Below, in pieces: positions 25,561 to 35,071 of a DNA stretch of 64,000 nt (the first letter of the stretch is position 1; the number at the start of each line of letters is the position of its first letter). The notes beneath the pieces are model-generated. The model saw only the letters and a program-made list of their open reading frames with translations. It made no database searches and had not been told where the DNA came from. Where the stretch lies: positions 31,933-95,932 of the forward strand of contig JBCBQC010000011.1 in assembly GCA_039820405.1 (NCBI GenBank), written 5' to 3'. Made by a program: the position numbers and the translations under genes. The DNA is from CALLVY01 sp937899855 (GTDB taxonomy: Bacteria > Bacteroidota > Bacteroidia > Chitinophagales > Saprospiraceae).

Positions 25561-25920
25561 ATAATGATTCGAATTATTCATGAGACCACTCCCATAACGA
25601 GCCCAATGATTTGCCCTTTCCGCACCCAACCGATGAAGCGACAACGAAAAATTTGATTCTAGTTATGTTAATGGACCGAATTTGAAAGTACGCAAATTTC
25701 AAGTTTAGTTATGGAAGTTTTGGAGCGCAGTTTTAGCGGACTGCGCTTCCTTTTTTGGCACCTACGGTTCTCCCGACCTTTCCCATCCCAATCGGGTAGA
25801 CCTTTGGCTCGCGCCCGACAAAAATATCCCGAATGGGCCGCGGTGGAATCCGGCAGAAGTCGCATCTTCATCATCGACCCACGATGCCATTGTACTTTTA
25901 ATCCTTATCCAATAGAAAAG
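25561..25920. other. Intergenic region after the VWA gene
   Basis: 360 bases. A terminator-like hairpin is at 25722-25756. The box TACTTTTA at 25893-25900, 20 bases before the next ATG, is one base from the -7 consensus. The frame open from 25711 continues into the next gene but its extra residues look like neither signal peptide nor domain, so no gene is called here. Confidence 0.5.
25722..25756 (+). terminator. Putative intrinsic terminator of the cassette/VWA unit
   Basis: GGAGCGCAGT (25722-25731) pairs with ACTGCGCTTCC (25740-25750) with one bulged base and an 8-nt loop, followed by TTTTTT at 25751-25756. It lies 162 bases after the VWA stop codon. Confidence 0.65.
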
Positions 25921-26397
25921 ATGAATTTCAACCAGCTTCTGGGGCGGGGAAAGATCATTTTGATCGCCTCGCTCTTCCTGTTTTTCCAGGCTACGCTCCG
26001 GGCGCAGCAGCAGCCCACACTGGACCAAGCCATCCTGGCCATGGACAGCCTCCTCTTTCAAGTGGCCTTCAACCAGTGCGATCTGGACCTGTACCGCCGG
26101 ATCATTTCGCCCGAACTGGAGTTTTACGACGACCGGACGGGGCTCAACGACTCGATCGAGCGGGACATCCGATCCTTTCAAGACAAGTGCTCACAACCGG
26201 TGAAAGTCACCCGCAAGCTGGTGGACACCGAGATCTTTCCCCTGGGAGATTACGGTGCCGTGCAACACGGCACCCACATTTTCTTGGTCGACGATCGGGT
26301 CGTGGAGGTAGCCCAGTTTACGACGGTGTGGGAGCGGACTGCCGAGTCGTGGGTCGTAAAGCGGGCCATCAGCTTTGATCACCGCCCGATGGAATGA
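25921..26397 (+). CDS. Secreted SnoaL/DUF4440-like (NTF2-fold) protein
   Basis: 158 residues from the ATG at 25921, where the signal MNFNQLLGRGKIILIASLFLFFQATLRAQ begins. The mature part fits a DUF4440-type NTF2 fold: an N-terminal helix (LDQAILAMDSLLFQVAFNQCDLD), the strand region LYRRIISPELEFYDDRTG, and the C-terminal strands YGAVQHGTHIFL and VAQFTTVWERTAESWVVKRA. Members of this fold bind small ligands or act as minor enzymes; no catalytic residues are obvious. It is convergent with tdk (22 bases between stops). Confidence 0.78.
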   Translation: MNFNQLLGRGKIILIASLFLFFQATLRAQQQPTLDQAILAMDSLLFQVAFNQCDLDLYRRIISPELEFYDDRTGLNDSIERDIRSFQDKCSQPVKVTRKLVDTEIFPLGDYGAVQHGTHIFLVDDRVVEVAQFTTVWERTAESWVVKRAISFDHRPME

Positions 26398-26419
26398 GGG
26401 TGGGGCCCGAGGGGGGTGT

Positions 26420-27004
26420 TCATTTGAGGTTGAGGATATTGCCCATGTGGTAGCAGGTTCGGCAGCGGGCTTCGTAGCGGTCTTTCTCGCCGAGGACGAC
26501 GGTCGATTCGTCTTCGGAGAGGCGGAAGGAGTGGGTAGCCAGGTTGCCACAGTGCTGACAGATGGCGTGAACTTTGGTGATGTATTCGGCGACGGCGAGC
26601 AGGTTGGGGATCGGGCCAAAGGGTTGGCCGCGAAAGTCCATATCCAGGCCAGCGATGATGACGCGCAGGCCACGCAGGGCCAGTTGTTGGCAAACGTAGG
26701 GCAGTTCTTCGTCAAAAAATTGGGCTTCGTCGATCCCGACGACGCTAACGCCTTCGGAGAGTTCGAGGATGCGGCGGGAATTTTCGACGGGAATGGAAAG
26801 GACCGAATTGGCATCGTGGGAGACCACCTCGCGTTCGGCGTAGCGGGTATCCAGGCGGGGTTTGAAGATTTCCACCTTTTGACCAGCGATTTTGGCGCGT
26901 TTGAGCCGGCGAATCAGCTCCTCGGTTTTGCCCGAAAACATGGAGCCACAGATAACTTCTATCCATCCACTGCGTTGTCCCTTAAAGTGAGGTTCCAAAA
27001 ACAT
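26420..27004 (-). CDS. tdk: Thymidine kinase (type II)
   Basis: Phosphorylates thymidine in pyrimidine salvage. 194 residues with the phosphate loop GSMFSGKTEELIRRLKRAK (20-38), the catalytic and Mg-binding segment VVGIDEAQFFDEE, the lid/substrate region GLDMDFRGQPFGPIP, and a zinc ribbon made from CQHCG and CRTCYH. Size and motif order match bacterial type II enzymes. Upp, another pyrimidine salvage gene, is elsewhere in the window and not linked. Confidence 0.96.
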   Translation of the reverse strand: MFLEPHFKGQRSGWIEVICGSMFSGKTEELIRRLKRAKIAGQKVEIFKPRLDTRYAEREVVSHDANSVLSIPVENSRRILELSEGVSVVGIDEAQFFDEELPYVCQQLALRGLRVIIAGLDMDFRGQPFGPIPNLLAVAEYITKVHAICQHCGNLATHSFRLSEDESTVVLGEKDRYEARCRTCYHMGNILNLK

Positions 27005-27182
27005 AGCTGATAAATGTTGAATGAAGGCCTTATTTTACCCCTCAAAATTCGGTGTAGGTCTAAAAATGGTGTCACTACAATGGGATAATGGTCATTTTTC
27101 CTACTCCGAACAATTTTTAAACTTGTTCTGATTATTTTTGCTCGACGAAGATAAATTTTCCAACCGAAAACGAAAAATTCGC

Positions 27183-27956
27183 ATGAACCTGCAGCAGGCC
27201 AAAATCATCCTCGAAAAAATCAACCGCCTCTACCAAAGCATGACCCTCGATGCCGCCAATATTGATGTGTTCGAACAGGACCTCATGTTGAGTTACGTCG
27301 CCCAACTGCACGACGCCTTCTCCCCCACCGAATCCAAGAAGGCGCAAAAACGCCCCGAACGGCGCCCCCAACCCCGCATCCCGGTGCGTTCCAAGCCCGA
27401 GCCCCCTGCGGTCCCGGCCCCACCACCCGCTCCCGAGCCACAGCCCGAGCCCGTCGTCGTCAAAAAACCGACCCGACCCGCCGCGCCCCCCAAGCCGGCA
27501 GCTCCCAAGGCCAGCGTCCCAGCTCCACCACCCGCTCCCGAGCCCCCGGTAGAAGTCAAAAAGACGCCGCCCCCAGCACCACGGCCGGCCCCAACTCCCG
27601 AAGTTAAGAAAACGACGCCCCCACCCGCTCCTCCCAAACCCACCGTCAATCCCGACCACGATATACTCTTCGAACAAAAAGAGGCCCGCGAATTGTCCGA
27701 AAAGCTCAGTGCCCAACCCATTGGCGACCTCAACCGAGCCATGGGCATCAACGAGCGTTTCCTCACCATCAACGAACTGTTCGATCGCGACAATCAAGCC
27801 TACGAAAAGGCCGTCACCCGGCTCAACGGACTCCGCAATTTTGACGAGGCCAAGCCCCTATTGTCCGAATTGGCCGAAAAACACGGCTGGACCCAGAAAG
27901 ACAAGAAGAAAAAAGCGCAAATCTTTATTAAATTAGTACGTCGAAGATATTTATAA
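27183..27956 (+). CDS. Proline-rich linker protein, conserved in Bacteroidota, unknown function
   Basis: 257 residues from the ATG at 27183 (MNLQQAKIILEKINRLYQSM). A TTG 45 bases upstream is in frame but its residues do not fit. The N-terminal helical domain (1-50) and the C-terminal helical domain (about 165-257: LSEKLSAQPIGDLNRAMGIN, RFLTINELFDRDNQAYEKAV) are joined by about 95 residues of repeated P/A/K (APPPAPEPQPEP, VKKTPPPAPRP). No membrane segment. The C-terminal part looks like a folded interaction domain. It lies 19 bases before the rhomboid gene and is probably cotranscribed with it. A TATTTTTG box at 27133-27140 could be its -7 element. Confidence 0.82.
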   Translation: MNLQQAKIILEKINRLYQSMTLDAANIDVFEQDLMLSYVAQLHDAFSPTESKKAQKRPERRPQPRIPVRSKPEPPAVPAPPPAPEPQPEPVVVKKPTRPAAPPKPAAPKASVPAPPPAPEPPVEVKKTPPPAPRPAPTPEVKKTTPPPAPPKPTVNPDHDILFEQKEARELSEKLSAQPIGDLNRAMGINERFLTINELFDRDNQAYEKAVTRLNGLRNFDEAKPLLSELAEKHGWTQKDKKKKAQIFIKLVRRRYL

Positions 27957-27975
27957 CCATCCACTCGCCATCGAG

Positions 27976-28710
27976 ATGCCCGATTCCACCAGCAAACGTT
28001 TTTACCAGAGCCTCCGTTTTCCACTGATCTTTATCCTGATCCTGTGGCTGATTCATTTGGTCAAGTTTTTTGGGGGCTTTCAGTTTAGCGAATTTGGCAT
28101 CCTCCCACGTACCACCCTGGGGCTCCGCGGCGTCTTACTGGCGCCCCTGATCCACGACGATTTTGGGCACCTGATCTCCAATACCATCCCTTTTTTCGCC
28201 CTATCCGGGATCATCTTCTACTTTTACCGGCGAGTCGCCCTGCGTAGCTTTTTGATGATTTACCTGCTCACCGGTTTTGCCGTCTGGGGCTTCGCCCGCT
28301 CCGTTTTTCACATCGGGGCCAGTGGAGTAGTGTACGGGCTGGTGGCTTTCGTGGCCTGGAACGGCATTTTCCGCCGCAACATCAAGTCGATCGTACTGGC
28401 CCTGATCGTGGTCTTCTTTTACCAGGGGATGTTTGCGGGAATTTTGCCCAATCAAGAAGGTATCTCCTGGGAGAGCCACCTGTACGGCGCCTTGGTAGGC
28501 ATTTTCACCTCCTTTTTTTACAAGGAAGAGTTGGAGGAAGACGAATTGGAACCCGCCGATCCCTACGGCGAGGAGACCGAGGCCACCCACTATTTCTTAC
28601 CGCGCGATACCTTCGAGAAAACCCGCGCCCAACGCGAGTGGGAACGCCGCAACCCTCCCCCACCGGACGAACTTCCCCCCAGTGGGCCCTGGAACTCCAC
28701 CATCAGCTAG
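27976..28710 (+). CDS. Rhomboid-family intramembrane serine protease
   Basis: 244 residues with about six membrane segments. The catalytic serine is S116 in GASG and the histidine is H168 in WESHLYG. The oxyanion residues H65 and N69 lie in DDFGHLISNT, and the loop WGFARS precedes the active serine. Rhomboids cleave membrane-spanning substrates at helix-breaking sites near the periplasmic face. The cytoplasmic tail (about 185-244) is acidic, then proline-rich. The gene directly follows the proline-rich protein (19 bases), but nothing shows whether that protein is a substrate. Confidence 0.93.
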   Translation: MPDSTSKRFYQSLRFPLIFILILWLIHLVKFFGGFQFSEFGILPRTTLGLRGVLLAPLIHDDFGHLISNTIPFFALSGIIFYFYRRVALRSFLMIYLLTGFAVWGFARSVFHIGASGVVYGLVAFVAWNGIFRRNIKSIVLALIVVFFYQGMFAGILPNQEGISWESHLYGALVGIFTSFFYKEELEEDELEPADPYGEETEATHYFLPRDTFEKTRAQREWERRNPPPPDELPPSGPWNSTIS

Positions 28711-28716
28711 GAACGA

Positions 28717-29547
28717 TCAGCCATTTTTCCCGACAAACGCCAGCCCGTCAATCAAGGATTTGACCCCCGAAGTAGCGTGGGTCTCTCGCTCGTAGATGCG
28801 CAACTCCAACCGCTGGGCAGCGGGTTTGGCCTTTTGGAGGTACTCGTTTAGCCAGTTGACGTTTTCGCGGTAACCGTTCGAATCATGGCGGGCCGCCGTC
28901 AGGAAAAGGGATTTAAATGCCAAGCGCTCCGTCCGATCCTCAATGGTGCGAAAGAGGTAGTGATCATCGTACATGGTGCTGGGACTGGCAGCGATGTAGT
29001 GGTCAAATACTTCGGGGCGCAGAACGATAAAGCTGAGTACGGCCAGCCCTCCCATCGAATGGCCAAAGAGCGTCTTTTGGTAAAATTGTAGGTCGTACTT
29101 TTGCGCCAGCTCGGGCAGGACTTGCTGCTCCAGAAAATCGGCCAGGGCCCCAAACCTTCCGGTGTAGGGGTACAAAGCTTGGTTGCCCGTATCGTTCTCG
29201 TCCGCAGCGAGGTGGGTGGGAGTAAAGTAGGCCCAACGACTGATGGGCGTACTGGGAATGGAAACGACGACCGTGGGATAAATCTTTTCGCCAAACTCGT
29301 AGAGTACCGCCGTATTCCGGGCGATGCCGCTGTACTCGCCCCCATCCAGTACCACGAGCAGGCTGACGCTGTCTTTTTTACCCGCCAAATCCTCGGGAAC
29401 GAATACGTCATAGGTGAGTGGAGGAACCGTCGCCGTCACCGGAGTAGGGGTGGAGGTGGTCACCGGAGCGGGACCGGTAGAATCGGAGCAGGCCAGGGAC
29501 AGGACCAAAAGGCCCGCCCAGCAACAATAGTAGTGCTTTCTAATCAT
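28717..29547 (-). CDS. Alpha/beta-hydrolase esterase lipoprotein (enterochelin esterase / putative esterase family)
   Basis: 276 residues. The signal MIRKHYYCCWAGLLVLSLAC gives a lipobox, then a Pro/Thr-rich linker. The hydrolase domain fits PF00756-type esterases: VSLLVVLDGGEY, VVVSIPSTPISRW, an F-G-H-S-M-G-G nucleophile elbow (serine in GHSMGG) and a C-terminal histidine in RETHATSG. Likely an outer-membrane-anchored carboxyl esterase; siderophore esterase activity is possible but no iron gene is nearby. It is convergent with the rhomboid gene, with only 6 bases between stops. Confidence 0.87.
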   Translation of the reverse strand: MIRKHYYCCWAGLLVLSLACSDSTGPAPVTTSTPTPVTATVPPLTYDVFVPEDLAGKKDSVSLLVVLDGGEYSGIARNTAVLYEFGEKIYPTVVVSIPSTPISRWAYFTPTHLAADENDTGNQALYPYTGRFGALADFLEQQVLPELAQKYDLQFYQKTLFGHSMGGLAVLSFIVLRPEVFDHYIAASPSTMYDDHYLFRTIEDRTERLAFKSLFLTAARHDSNGYRENVNWLNEYLQKAKPAAQRLELRIYERETHATSGVKSLIDGLAFVGKNG

Positions 29548-29610
29548 CTCTCTAGTTTTTGGTTATGTTGAGTATTCCGCAGACCGCCAAGCGCCTTGGC
29601 GACGGTGGGT

Positions 29611-31488
29611 CTAACGCAAGTCCTTTAAGTTGCGCAAAAATCCGTTGACGCCCGCCGCCTGCATGCGCTGGTGCAGCTTACGCGCGTCGCTCTTGCCCCC
29701 AAAAGCCCCCACCACGACCTTGTAAACCGTCCGGCCATTGAGTTCGTTGATGTTGACGATCACCGGTGCCTCAAACTGCCGTTGCAACTGTTCCACCTGG
29801 ATCAGGACATTGCCGTACTCGGCGAAGGCCCCGATCTGGACGCCCCAGCCCTTGGCCTCCTGGCGGTGTACGTTGAAGCGAAACAGGCCACGGCCCGAAC
29901 CCACTTCCGCCTCCACCTCCACGGTGCTACCGGTGCCGCCGCTACCGTCGCGCCGTCGGATGGCCTCGGCCACCGCACGATCCGCATTGACCCGACCCGC
30001 ACCGTAACGCAGGGAGTGGCCATTGGCGTATTCGCTCGGGCCACCGATCTTATCCGCCGTTTTCATCAAAATTTCCTTGACCTCCCGCGCCGTCAAATCG
30101 GGGTGGACCGACAGGATCAGGGCACAAATTCCCGCCACCAGGGGACAGGCACTCGAGGTTCCCCCAAAGTGTTTGTAGCGGTCTCCCCGCGACTGACCGT
30201 CCCGCCAGTAGCGAAAGACGCCCTGTTCCCAGGAAACCCCCTCGTCCCAAGAAGCACGCCCCGCAATGATGGGCCAGTCGCCATTGGAGGGGGCACAGAC
30301 CGTTACCTCCCGCCCGCGGTTGGAATAGCTGGCGTGTTCGTCCTTGCTGGTGGAAGCCGCCACGGCGATGACGTCGGGGTGGGCGGCGTAAAAGCTGACG
30401 TAGTCCAAATCCTCGTTGCCCACCGCAAAACAAATCACACAACCCTTTCCGTTGCGTCCCTCCCGGGCCGCCTTGGCGATGGCCGCCTCCTTGAGCGGGC
30501 TGAGGTGGAAAGCCGGGTCGGTGGTGCCCCAACTGCAACTGATGACGTCCGCGCCGTTTTCGATGCATTTGTCGAACATCTGTTCGGTGGCGCGCAGGCT
30601 GTAAGACGTGCCGCTGATGGGCATAAACCGCGCGTTGGGTGCCACGCCTACGATGCCGCTGCCGTTGGAAGCCGCCAGGGCTACCGTGGCGCAGGGCGTG
30701 CCGTGGGTAAAGCGGGCGTCCCCCTGTTCGATCCGGGAGGACTGGTTCCAGAGGTCGAAGGGGCGGTGTACTTTGTGGCGCAGGTCGGGGTGGTTGAGGT
30801 CAAAGCCGTTGTCGATCACGGCGAGCTTGATGCCCTCGGAGCCCATGTTGCCGATGCGTTTCCAGGCGTCCAGAATTTTGGCGTCGGCCCCTTTGGCGGT
30901 TCGCCAGTTGGCGTCGACGATAAAACCGGGGTTGTTGAAGTGCCACTGGTGATCGAGGAGGGTGTCGTCGGGTTCAATGAATTCTTCGTAGCTGTCGACG
31001 TAGGTGTCCAGATCGGGTTCGGCGTGCTTGACCCATTCGTTTTTTTGTAGGCCATTGGCGGCTTTGATGGGGTTGGGAGATTTGGCCGTAACGACGGCGA
31101 CGAGGGTTTGGGCATCGCGTCGCTCCACGAGCTTGAGGTGGTAGCTGGCCAGGGCTTCCCTTTGTTCGGCCTCGCTGGTACCTTCGTGAAAGATGAGGTA
31201 GATCTCTCCGGTGGGCACCAGGGGACGTTTGCTGCCTTCCACGTGGTAGACGTGGGTACCCGTTTCGATTTCGCGCTTGCGGCGTACTTCGTCCAACTTG
31301 TCGTCCAGCGAAGTCCGGGCGCGGTTGAGTCGCACCACTTGAAAACCACCGAGATTTTTGTACTTCTTGTCCTTGACGTAGGCGCGCCGGGCGAGGTCTT
31401 TATCGGCCTTGGGCTTGAGCCCAACGAGGCTGCGGCTTTTTTTGAGTACCAATTGGCCTTTACCGGATCTAATGGTTAACTTACTCAT
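29611..31488 (-). CDS. Subtilisin-like (S8) serine protease with C-terminal SPOR domain
   Basis: 625 residues. The catalytic triad is visible: D226 in LAVIDNGFDLNHPDLR, H262 in FTHGTPCATVALA, S445 in FGGTSSACPLVAG, with oxyanion N358 in AVGNED. Residues 1-200 form a prodomain-like region (EIYLIFHEGTSEAEQREAL, TDLDTY-like strands). Residues about 545-625 (GWGVQIGAFAEYGNVLIQVE, GRTVYKVVVGAFGGKSDARK) match a SPOR domain, which binds denuded peptidoglycan. No signal peptide is evident: the chain starts MSKLTIRSGKGQLVLKKSRS. Either export uses a non-classical route or the protein acts inside the cell. The combination with SPOR suggests cell-wall targeting. Confidence 0.88.
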   Translation of the reverse strand: MSKLTIRSGKGQLVLKKSRSLVGLKPKADKDLARRAYVKDKKYKNLGGFQVVRLNRARTSLDDKLDEVRRKREIETGTHVYHVEGSKRPLVPTGEIYLIFHEGTSEAEQREALASYHLKLVERRDAQTLVAVVTAKSPNPIKAANGLQKNEWVKHAEPDLDTYVDSYEEFIEPDDTLLDHQWHFNNPGFIVDANWRTAKGADAKILDAWKRIGNMGSEGIKLAVIDNGFDLNHPDLRHKVHRPFDLWNQSSRIEQGDARFTHGTPCATVALAASNGSGIVGVAPNARFMPISGTSYSLRATEQMFDKCIENGADVISCSWGTTDPAFHLSPLKEAAIAKAAREGRNGKGCVICFAVGNEDLDYVSFYAAHPDVIAVAASTSKDEHASYSNRGREVTVCAPSNGDWPIIAGRASWDEGVSWEQGVFRYWRDGQSRGDRYKHFGGTSSACPLVAGICALILSVHPDLTAREVKEILMKTADKIGGPSEYANGHSLRYGAGRVNADRAVAEAIRRRDGSGGTGSTVEVEAEVGSGRGLFRFNVHRQEAKGWGVQIGAFAEYGNVLIQVEQLQRQFEAPVIVNINELNGRTVYKVVVGAFGGKSDARKLHQRMQAAGVNGFLRNLKDLR

Positions 31489-31579
31489 GGTGCGGAGCGT
31501 TGGTGCCTCCCGAATGGCTTCGGGGGCTTAGGTGAATGTTGGTACACAAGATAAAAAAATTGTCTCAACCCGCTAGCGA

Positions 31580-31957
31580 ATGTCTAAAACAAGCCCTCTC
31601 GACCATCGGGACGAAGCCAAGGAGCCGAATGCCATTTGGGACGTCATCGCCTGGTGGGAAAAGCGCCGATTGGCTTACGGCCTGCTGTTGGGTGCCGCAC
31701 AGGTGTACGCCTGTGTGACCGGCTGGAACTACCTATCCTTTTACTACACTTATACCGAGGCGTTGGTACAGTCTACCCTATACCACTTAGTGGCACAAGC
31801 GCTCTATTCTGCGGGTTGGGCTGCGGAGGTCGGATTGCGCTACTACGTTCGCCGCATCAATTTCGGCCGGGGTCCGCGAGTCTTACTCTGGCTGTTGGGG
31901 CTGCTGTTTTCCCTGGGGCTCACGTTTCTTTTGTACGGCACTCTGGCCCGCCTGTAG
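31580..31957 (+). CDS. Small integral membrane protein, unknown function
   Basis: 125 residues. A hydrophilic N-terminus (MSKTSPLDHRDEAKEPNAIW) is followed by three membrane segments, roughly LAYGLLLGAAQVYACVTGWN (32-51), LVAQALYSAGWAAEVGLRYY (69-88) and VLLWLLGLLFSLGLTFLLYG (100-119). No motif was recognised. It stands alone between the divergent S8 protease and the lipoprotein gene. Confidence 0.65.
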   Translation: MSKTSPLDHRDEAKEPNAIWDVIAWWEKRRLAYGLLLGAAQVYACVTGWNYLSFYYTYTEALVQSTLYHLVAQALYSAGWAAEVGLRYYVRRINFGRGPRVLLWLLGLLFSLGLTFLLYGTLARL

Positions 31958-32170
31958 GCCAGCGCAATCATCCCCTCACCCCAGAAGTACCTACTTACCA
32001 AGTAGCGATACGGCTTTCGGTTGGACCAAACGACCGGGCCCCACTCCCCGTATGGTCTGATTATTGCAAACAGCTAGACAACGCGTAGCCTACCTAAAAT
32101 ACATCCACCAGCAATACTATTTCGCAGCATCATTTTATCGTGGCTCCCTCGGGGGCAAAATCACCTATTG

Positions 32171-33664
32171 ATGAAAACTACTTTTCCACCGCGCTACGGG
32201 CTACTCTTACTGTTGGCCCTCAGCCTTTCCGCCTGCCGACTCGACGACTTTGAAGGGGTCGAGGGCTTTAGTTACGAAGCCGAATTCGCCCTACCCCTGC
32301 TCAACACCAGCGTCACCGTACAGGACCTGCTGGACCGCAGCGACAATAGCCTAAGCTCCATCGAGGTCCGTGAGGATCAAAGCCTTTGGCTCCGCTACGA
32401 AGACGAGGCGGAGGTCATTGACGGGGGAGAAGTACTCGACGATTTTCCAGCCAGTTTTCCCCTCCCCATCGACGAACAGGAAGTGGCTTACTCGCTGGCC
32501 AATCGGAACGGCATTGGGATTGAGATGGCGGATCTCCGCTCCGGTACCCTCCGCTTCGAATGGCGATCGCCCCATCCCGACGACCTGGACCTGACCATCA
32601 CCTTCCCCGGTATCCTGCGCAACAACCAACCATTGGTGGTTCAAGCCTTTATCGCTTACCAGGACGGTGGTCCCAACCGGGGCAGCATCCCACCCATTGA
32701 TCTGAATGGCTATTCGGTGCGCACCAACGAAGGGGACTTGGAAATCAACTATCGGGCCCTCGATCAAAATGGCATCCACCGCGACCTGGACCCACTGACG
32801 GCCTTTGCGGAAAACTGGATCATTGATCGCGTCCAGGGTACCTGGCAGAACATCGACATCCCCCTCGAACAGAACGAACTGGACGTGGACTTGTACAACA
32901 GCCAGGTGGAAGGGGAACTTTACTTTTCCAACCCCCGTCTGGTGATTGAGGTCAACAATTCTTTTGGCGTACCGGTCTTGATGTCGACGGATTTTTTCTA
33001 CGTCGAAATGGAAGACGGTTCGACCTTATCGGTGGAAAACGAGTTTGTCGAGGAAGGTTTTTGGATCGAAGCCCCCACCAGTGCGGGGACCAGCCGGCGC
33101 AGTACCTTTGTCCTCGACCGGGACAATTCCAACATCACCGACATCTTTAACGGTAGCCCAAGCCGACTGATTTACCAACCCAATTTGGTGGTCGCTCCCG
33201 GAGCACCCGCCACGGGTTTTATCACCGCCGCCAGCCAGGTCGACGTGGCGGTGCGCTTCGAATTACCCATCGAAGGCAGCGCCCGTAACTTTACCGTCGA
33301 CAGCAGTACCGAGCTCAATTTTGATGCCGAGGAGGGGCAAGAATTAAAGGCCGCCCAACTCAAACTCATCACCGAAAACCAACTCCCCCTGGAGGCCCAA
33401 ATCCAAATTTATTTTACCGACGCACAAGAGCAAAAGATCGACTCGGTCTTTAGCGATTTCCAGGCTGTACTGGTTGCTAATGGGCCACCCACCACCACCC
33501 TGATTGACATTGATGAGGAGCAACTGGACCACCTACGCGAAAGTGAGCGCTTGTTGGTGCGGGCCCGACTGTCGACGACCGGAGAGGGCAGTAGTCCGGT
33601 CAGCATCCGGGCCGACCAGGAGATGACCATCAAACTGGGGCTACGCGCCACGGTACAGCAATAG
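32171..33664 (+). CDS. Beta-rich lipoprotein of unknown function
   Basis: 497 residues from the ATG at 32171; a TTG directly before it is also possible. The signal MKTTFPPRYGLLLLLALSLSAC ends in a lipobox cysteine. The mature protein is rich in predicted beta-strands and acidic residues (about 60-110, 150-330), with repeats of beta-sandwich-like sequence, for example RLIYQPNLVVAPGAPATGFI. It is followed 33 bases later by the DUF5723-like gene and the two likely form an operon. Such pairs may be surface or periplasmic assemblies; no function can be named. Confidence 0.75.
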   Translation: MKTTFPPRYGLLLLLALSLSACRLDDFEGVEGFSYEAEFALPLLNTSVTVQDLLDRSDNSLSSIEVREDQSLWLRYEDEAEVIDGGEVLDDFPASFPLPIDEQEVAYSLANRNGIGIEMADLRSGTLRFEWRSPHPDDLDLTITFPGILRNNQPLVVQAFIAYQDGGPNRGSIPPIDLNGYSVRTNEGDLEINYRALDQNGIHRDLDPLTAFAENWIIDRVQGTWQNIDIPLEQNELDVDLYNSQVEGELYFSNPRLVIEVNNSFGVPVLMSTDFFYVEMEDGSTLSVENEFVEEGFWIEAPTSAGTSRRSTFVLDRDNSNITDIFNGSPSRLIYQPNLVVAPGAPATGFITAASQVDVAVRFELPIEGSARNFTVDSSTELNFDAEEGQELKAAQLKLITENQLPLEAQIQIYFTDAQEQKIDSVFSDFQAVLVANGPPTTTLIDIDEEQLDHLRESERLLVRARLSTTGEGSSPVSIRADQEMTIKLGLRATVQQ

Positions 33665-33697
33665 CATTCTATTTATCCATTCGCCAACGCACCACAC

Positions 33698-35071
33698 ATG
33701 AATATTTCCAAACTACTTTCTTTTGTACTGATCGCTGGGCTCTGCGGGTTCGGCCACGGACTCCGGGCCCAGGAGCTGGGCTTGCACTTTATGTCCAACG
33801 TTTGGCAGAGTAACCTCACCAACCCGGCGCTGGCCCCCAACCAAAAGATCATCTTTTCCTTTCCCGGTGTTGCCACCAATTTTTCGCATTCCGCCGTCTC
33901 CTTCAACGAGGTGATCACCACCAATGCGGAGGGGCAAAAACAGATCGACAGTCGCCGATTGCTGGCGGAGCTGCGGGAGCAGAATTTTTTATCGGCGAGT
34001 GCGCGGGTAGAAAGTTTTCACCTGGCCGTGTCGGTCCTCAATATGCAGTTTTCGCTCCACCATGCCGTTCGGTTCAACGGCTTGCTGCGCTACCCACGTT
34101 CCCTAGCGCAATTGGCCCTCGAAGGCAATGCGGGCCTGATTGGCCAGGAGGTCGACATTGCACCGGGGTTTGACCTGATGGCTTACAATGAAATCGGCGT
34201 AGGCTTCAACATCCGGCTGGCGGGGCTGTGGCTCGGGGGAAGGATCAAAGCCCTCAATGGACTGGGCATTCTGCGCAGTGATCCCCGTTCGTCGATCCGC
34301 CTGCGTACCGATGAAGAAATTTACCAACTCCAACTCAACAGCGACTACCGCGTCAACAGTGCGGGCTTCTTCGACGTCGACATCGACGGTTCGGAATGGA
34401 CCGGAGACTTTAGCGCGGACGGCTACGGGGCGGGAGATTTCTTCCGCATGAATCGGGGCTGGGCCATCGACCTCGGAGGGCGCTACCGAGTCAATGACAA
34501 ACTGAGCATCGCGGCCAGCATCATCGACCTGGGTTATATCAGTTGGCAAGAAAACGTCAATAACTTCGAAAGCCAGGGAGCCTTCTCCTTTGACGGCCTG
34601 GCACTCGACGACTTGGTGTCGGATAACTCCATTGAATTGGGCAGCAGCACCGATACCCTGGTTGAGACCCTCAACTTTAGCGAAACGGAAAATGGCTTTA
34701 CCACCCTACTGGCCTCCAAAATCTACTTGAGCGGAAGCTATCGCTTTCACCGCCTCTTCCGGGCGGGCGCCCTGTGGTACTTGGACAACCAGCCGGGCAA
34801 AACCTTTTCGGCCCTGGCCCTCAGCGGTACCCTGGAGCTGGGCAATATCTTTAGCTTTGGCGCGGTCTACTCCATCCACAATCGTTCCTTTGGCAACCTG
34901 GGACTCAACGTCCAAGCCAAACTGGGTCCGGTGCAATTTTTCGCCCTCAGCGACAACGTACTCGCCGCTACCCGACCGGCCAACAGCCGAGGTACCAACT
35001 TCCGATTGGGCCTGAATATGGCCTTTGGCAAACGCGGCATCCAACCGCCACTGGTCGGGAGAAAAGACTAG
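33698..35071 (+). CDS. DUF5723-type outer membrane beta-barrel protein
   Basis: 457 residues. Signal MNISKLLSFVLIAGLCGFGHGLRAQ, then ELGLHFMSNVWQSNLTNPAL, the characteristic start of the DUF5723 group of Bacteroidota barrels. Many amphipathic strands follow (GAGDFFRMNRGWAIDLGGRY, KLSIAASIIDLGYISWQ, LSGSYRFHRLFRAGALWYLD). Probably an outer membrane protein of unknown ligand. It is second in an operon with the upstream lipoprotein. A strong hairpin at 35284-35320 ends the unit. Confidence 0.82.
   Translation: MNISKLLSFVLIAGLCGFGHGLRAQELGLHFMSNVWQSNLTNPALAPNQKIIFSFPGVATNFSHSAVSFNEVITTNAEGQKQIDSRRLLAELREQNFLSASARVESFHLAVSVLNMQFSLHHAVRFNGLLRYPRSLAQLALEGNAGLIGQEVDIAPGFDLMAYNEIGVGFNIRLAGLWLGGRIKALNGLGILRSDPRSSIRLRTDEEIYQLQLNSDYRVNSAGFFDVDIDGSEWTGDFSADGYGAGDFFRMNRGWAIDLGGRYRVNDKLSIAASIIDLGYISWQENVNNFESQGAFSFDGLALDDLVSDNSIELGSSTDTLVETLNFSETENGFTTLLASKIYLSGSYRFHRLFRAGALWYLDNQPGKTFSALALSGTLELGNIFSFGAVYSIHNRSFGNLGLNVQAKLGPVQFFALSDNVLAATRPANSRGTNFRLGLNMAFGKRGIQPPLVGRKD

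Noticed and set aside
29671..31050. Plus-strand open frame of 459 codons opposite the subtilase gene
   Set aside because: Antisense shadow of a gene with clear catalytic motifs. It has no recognisable domain and its residue pattern reflects the complementary codons.
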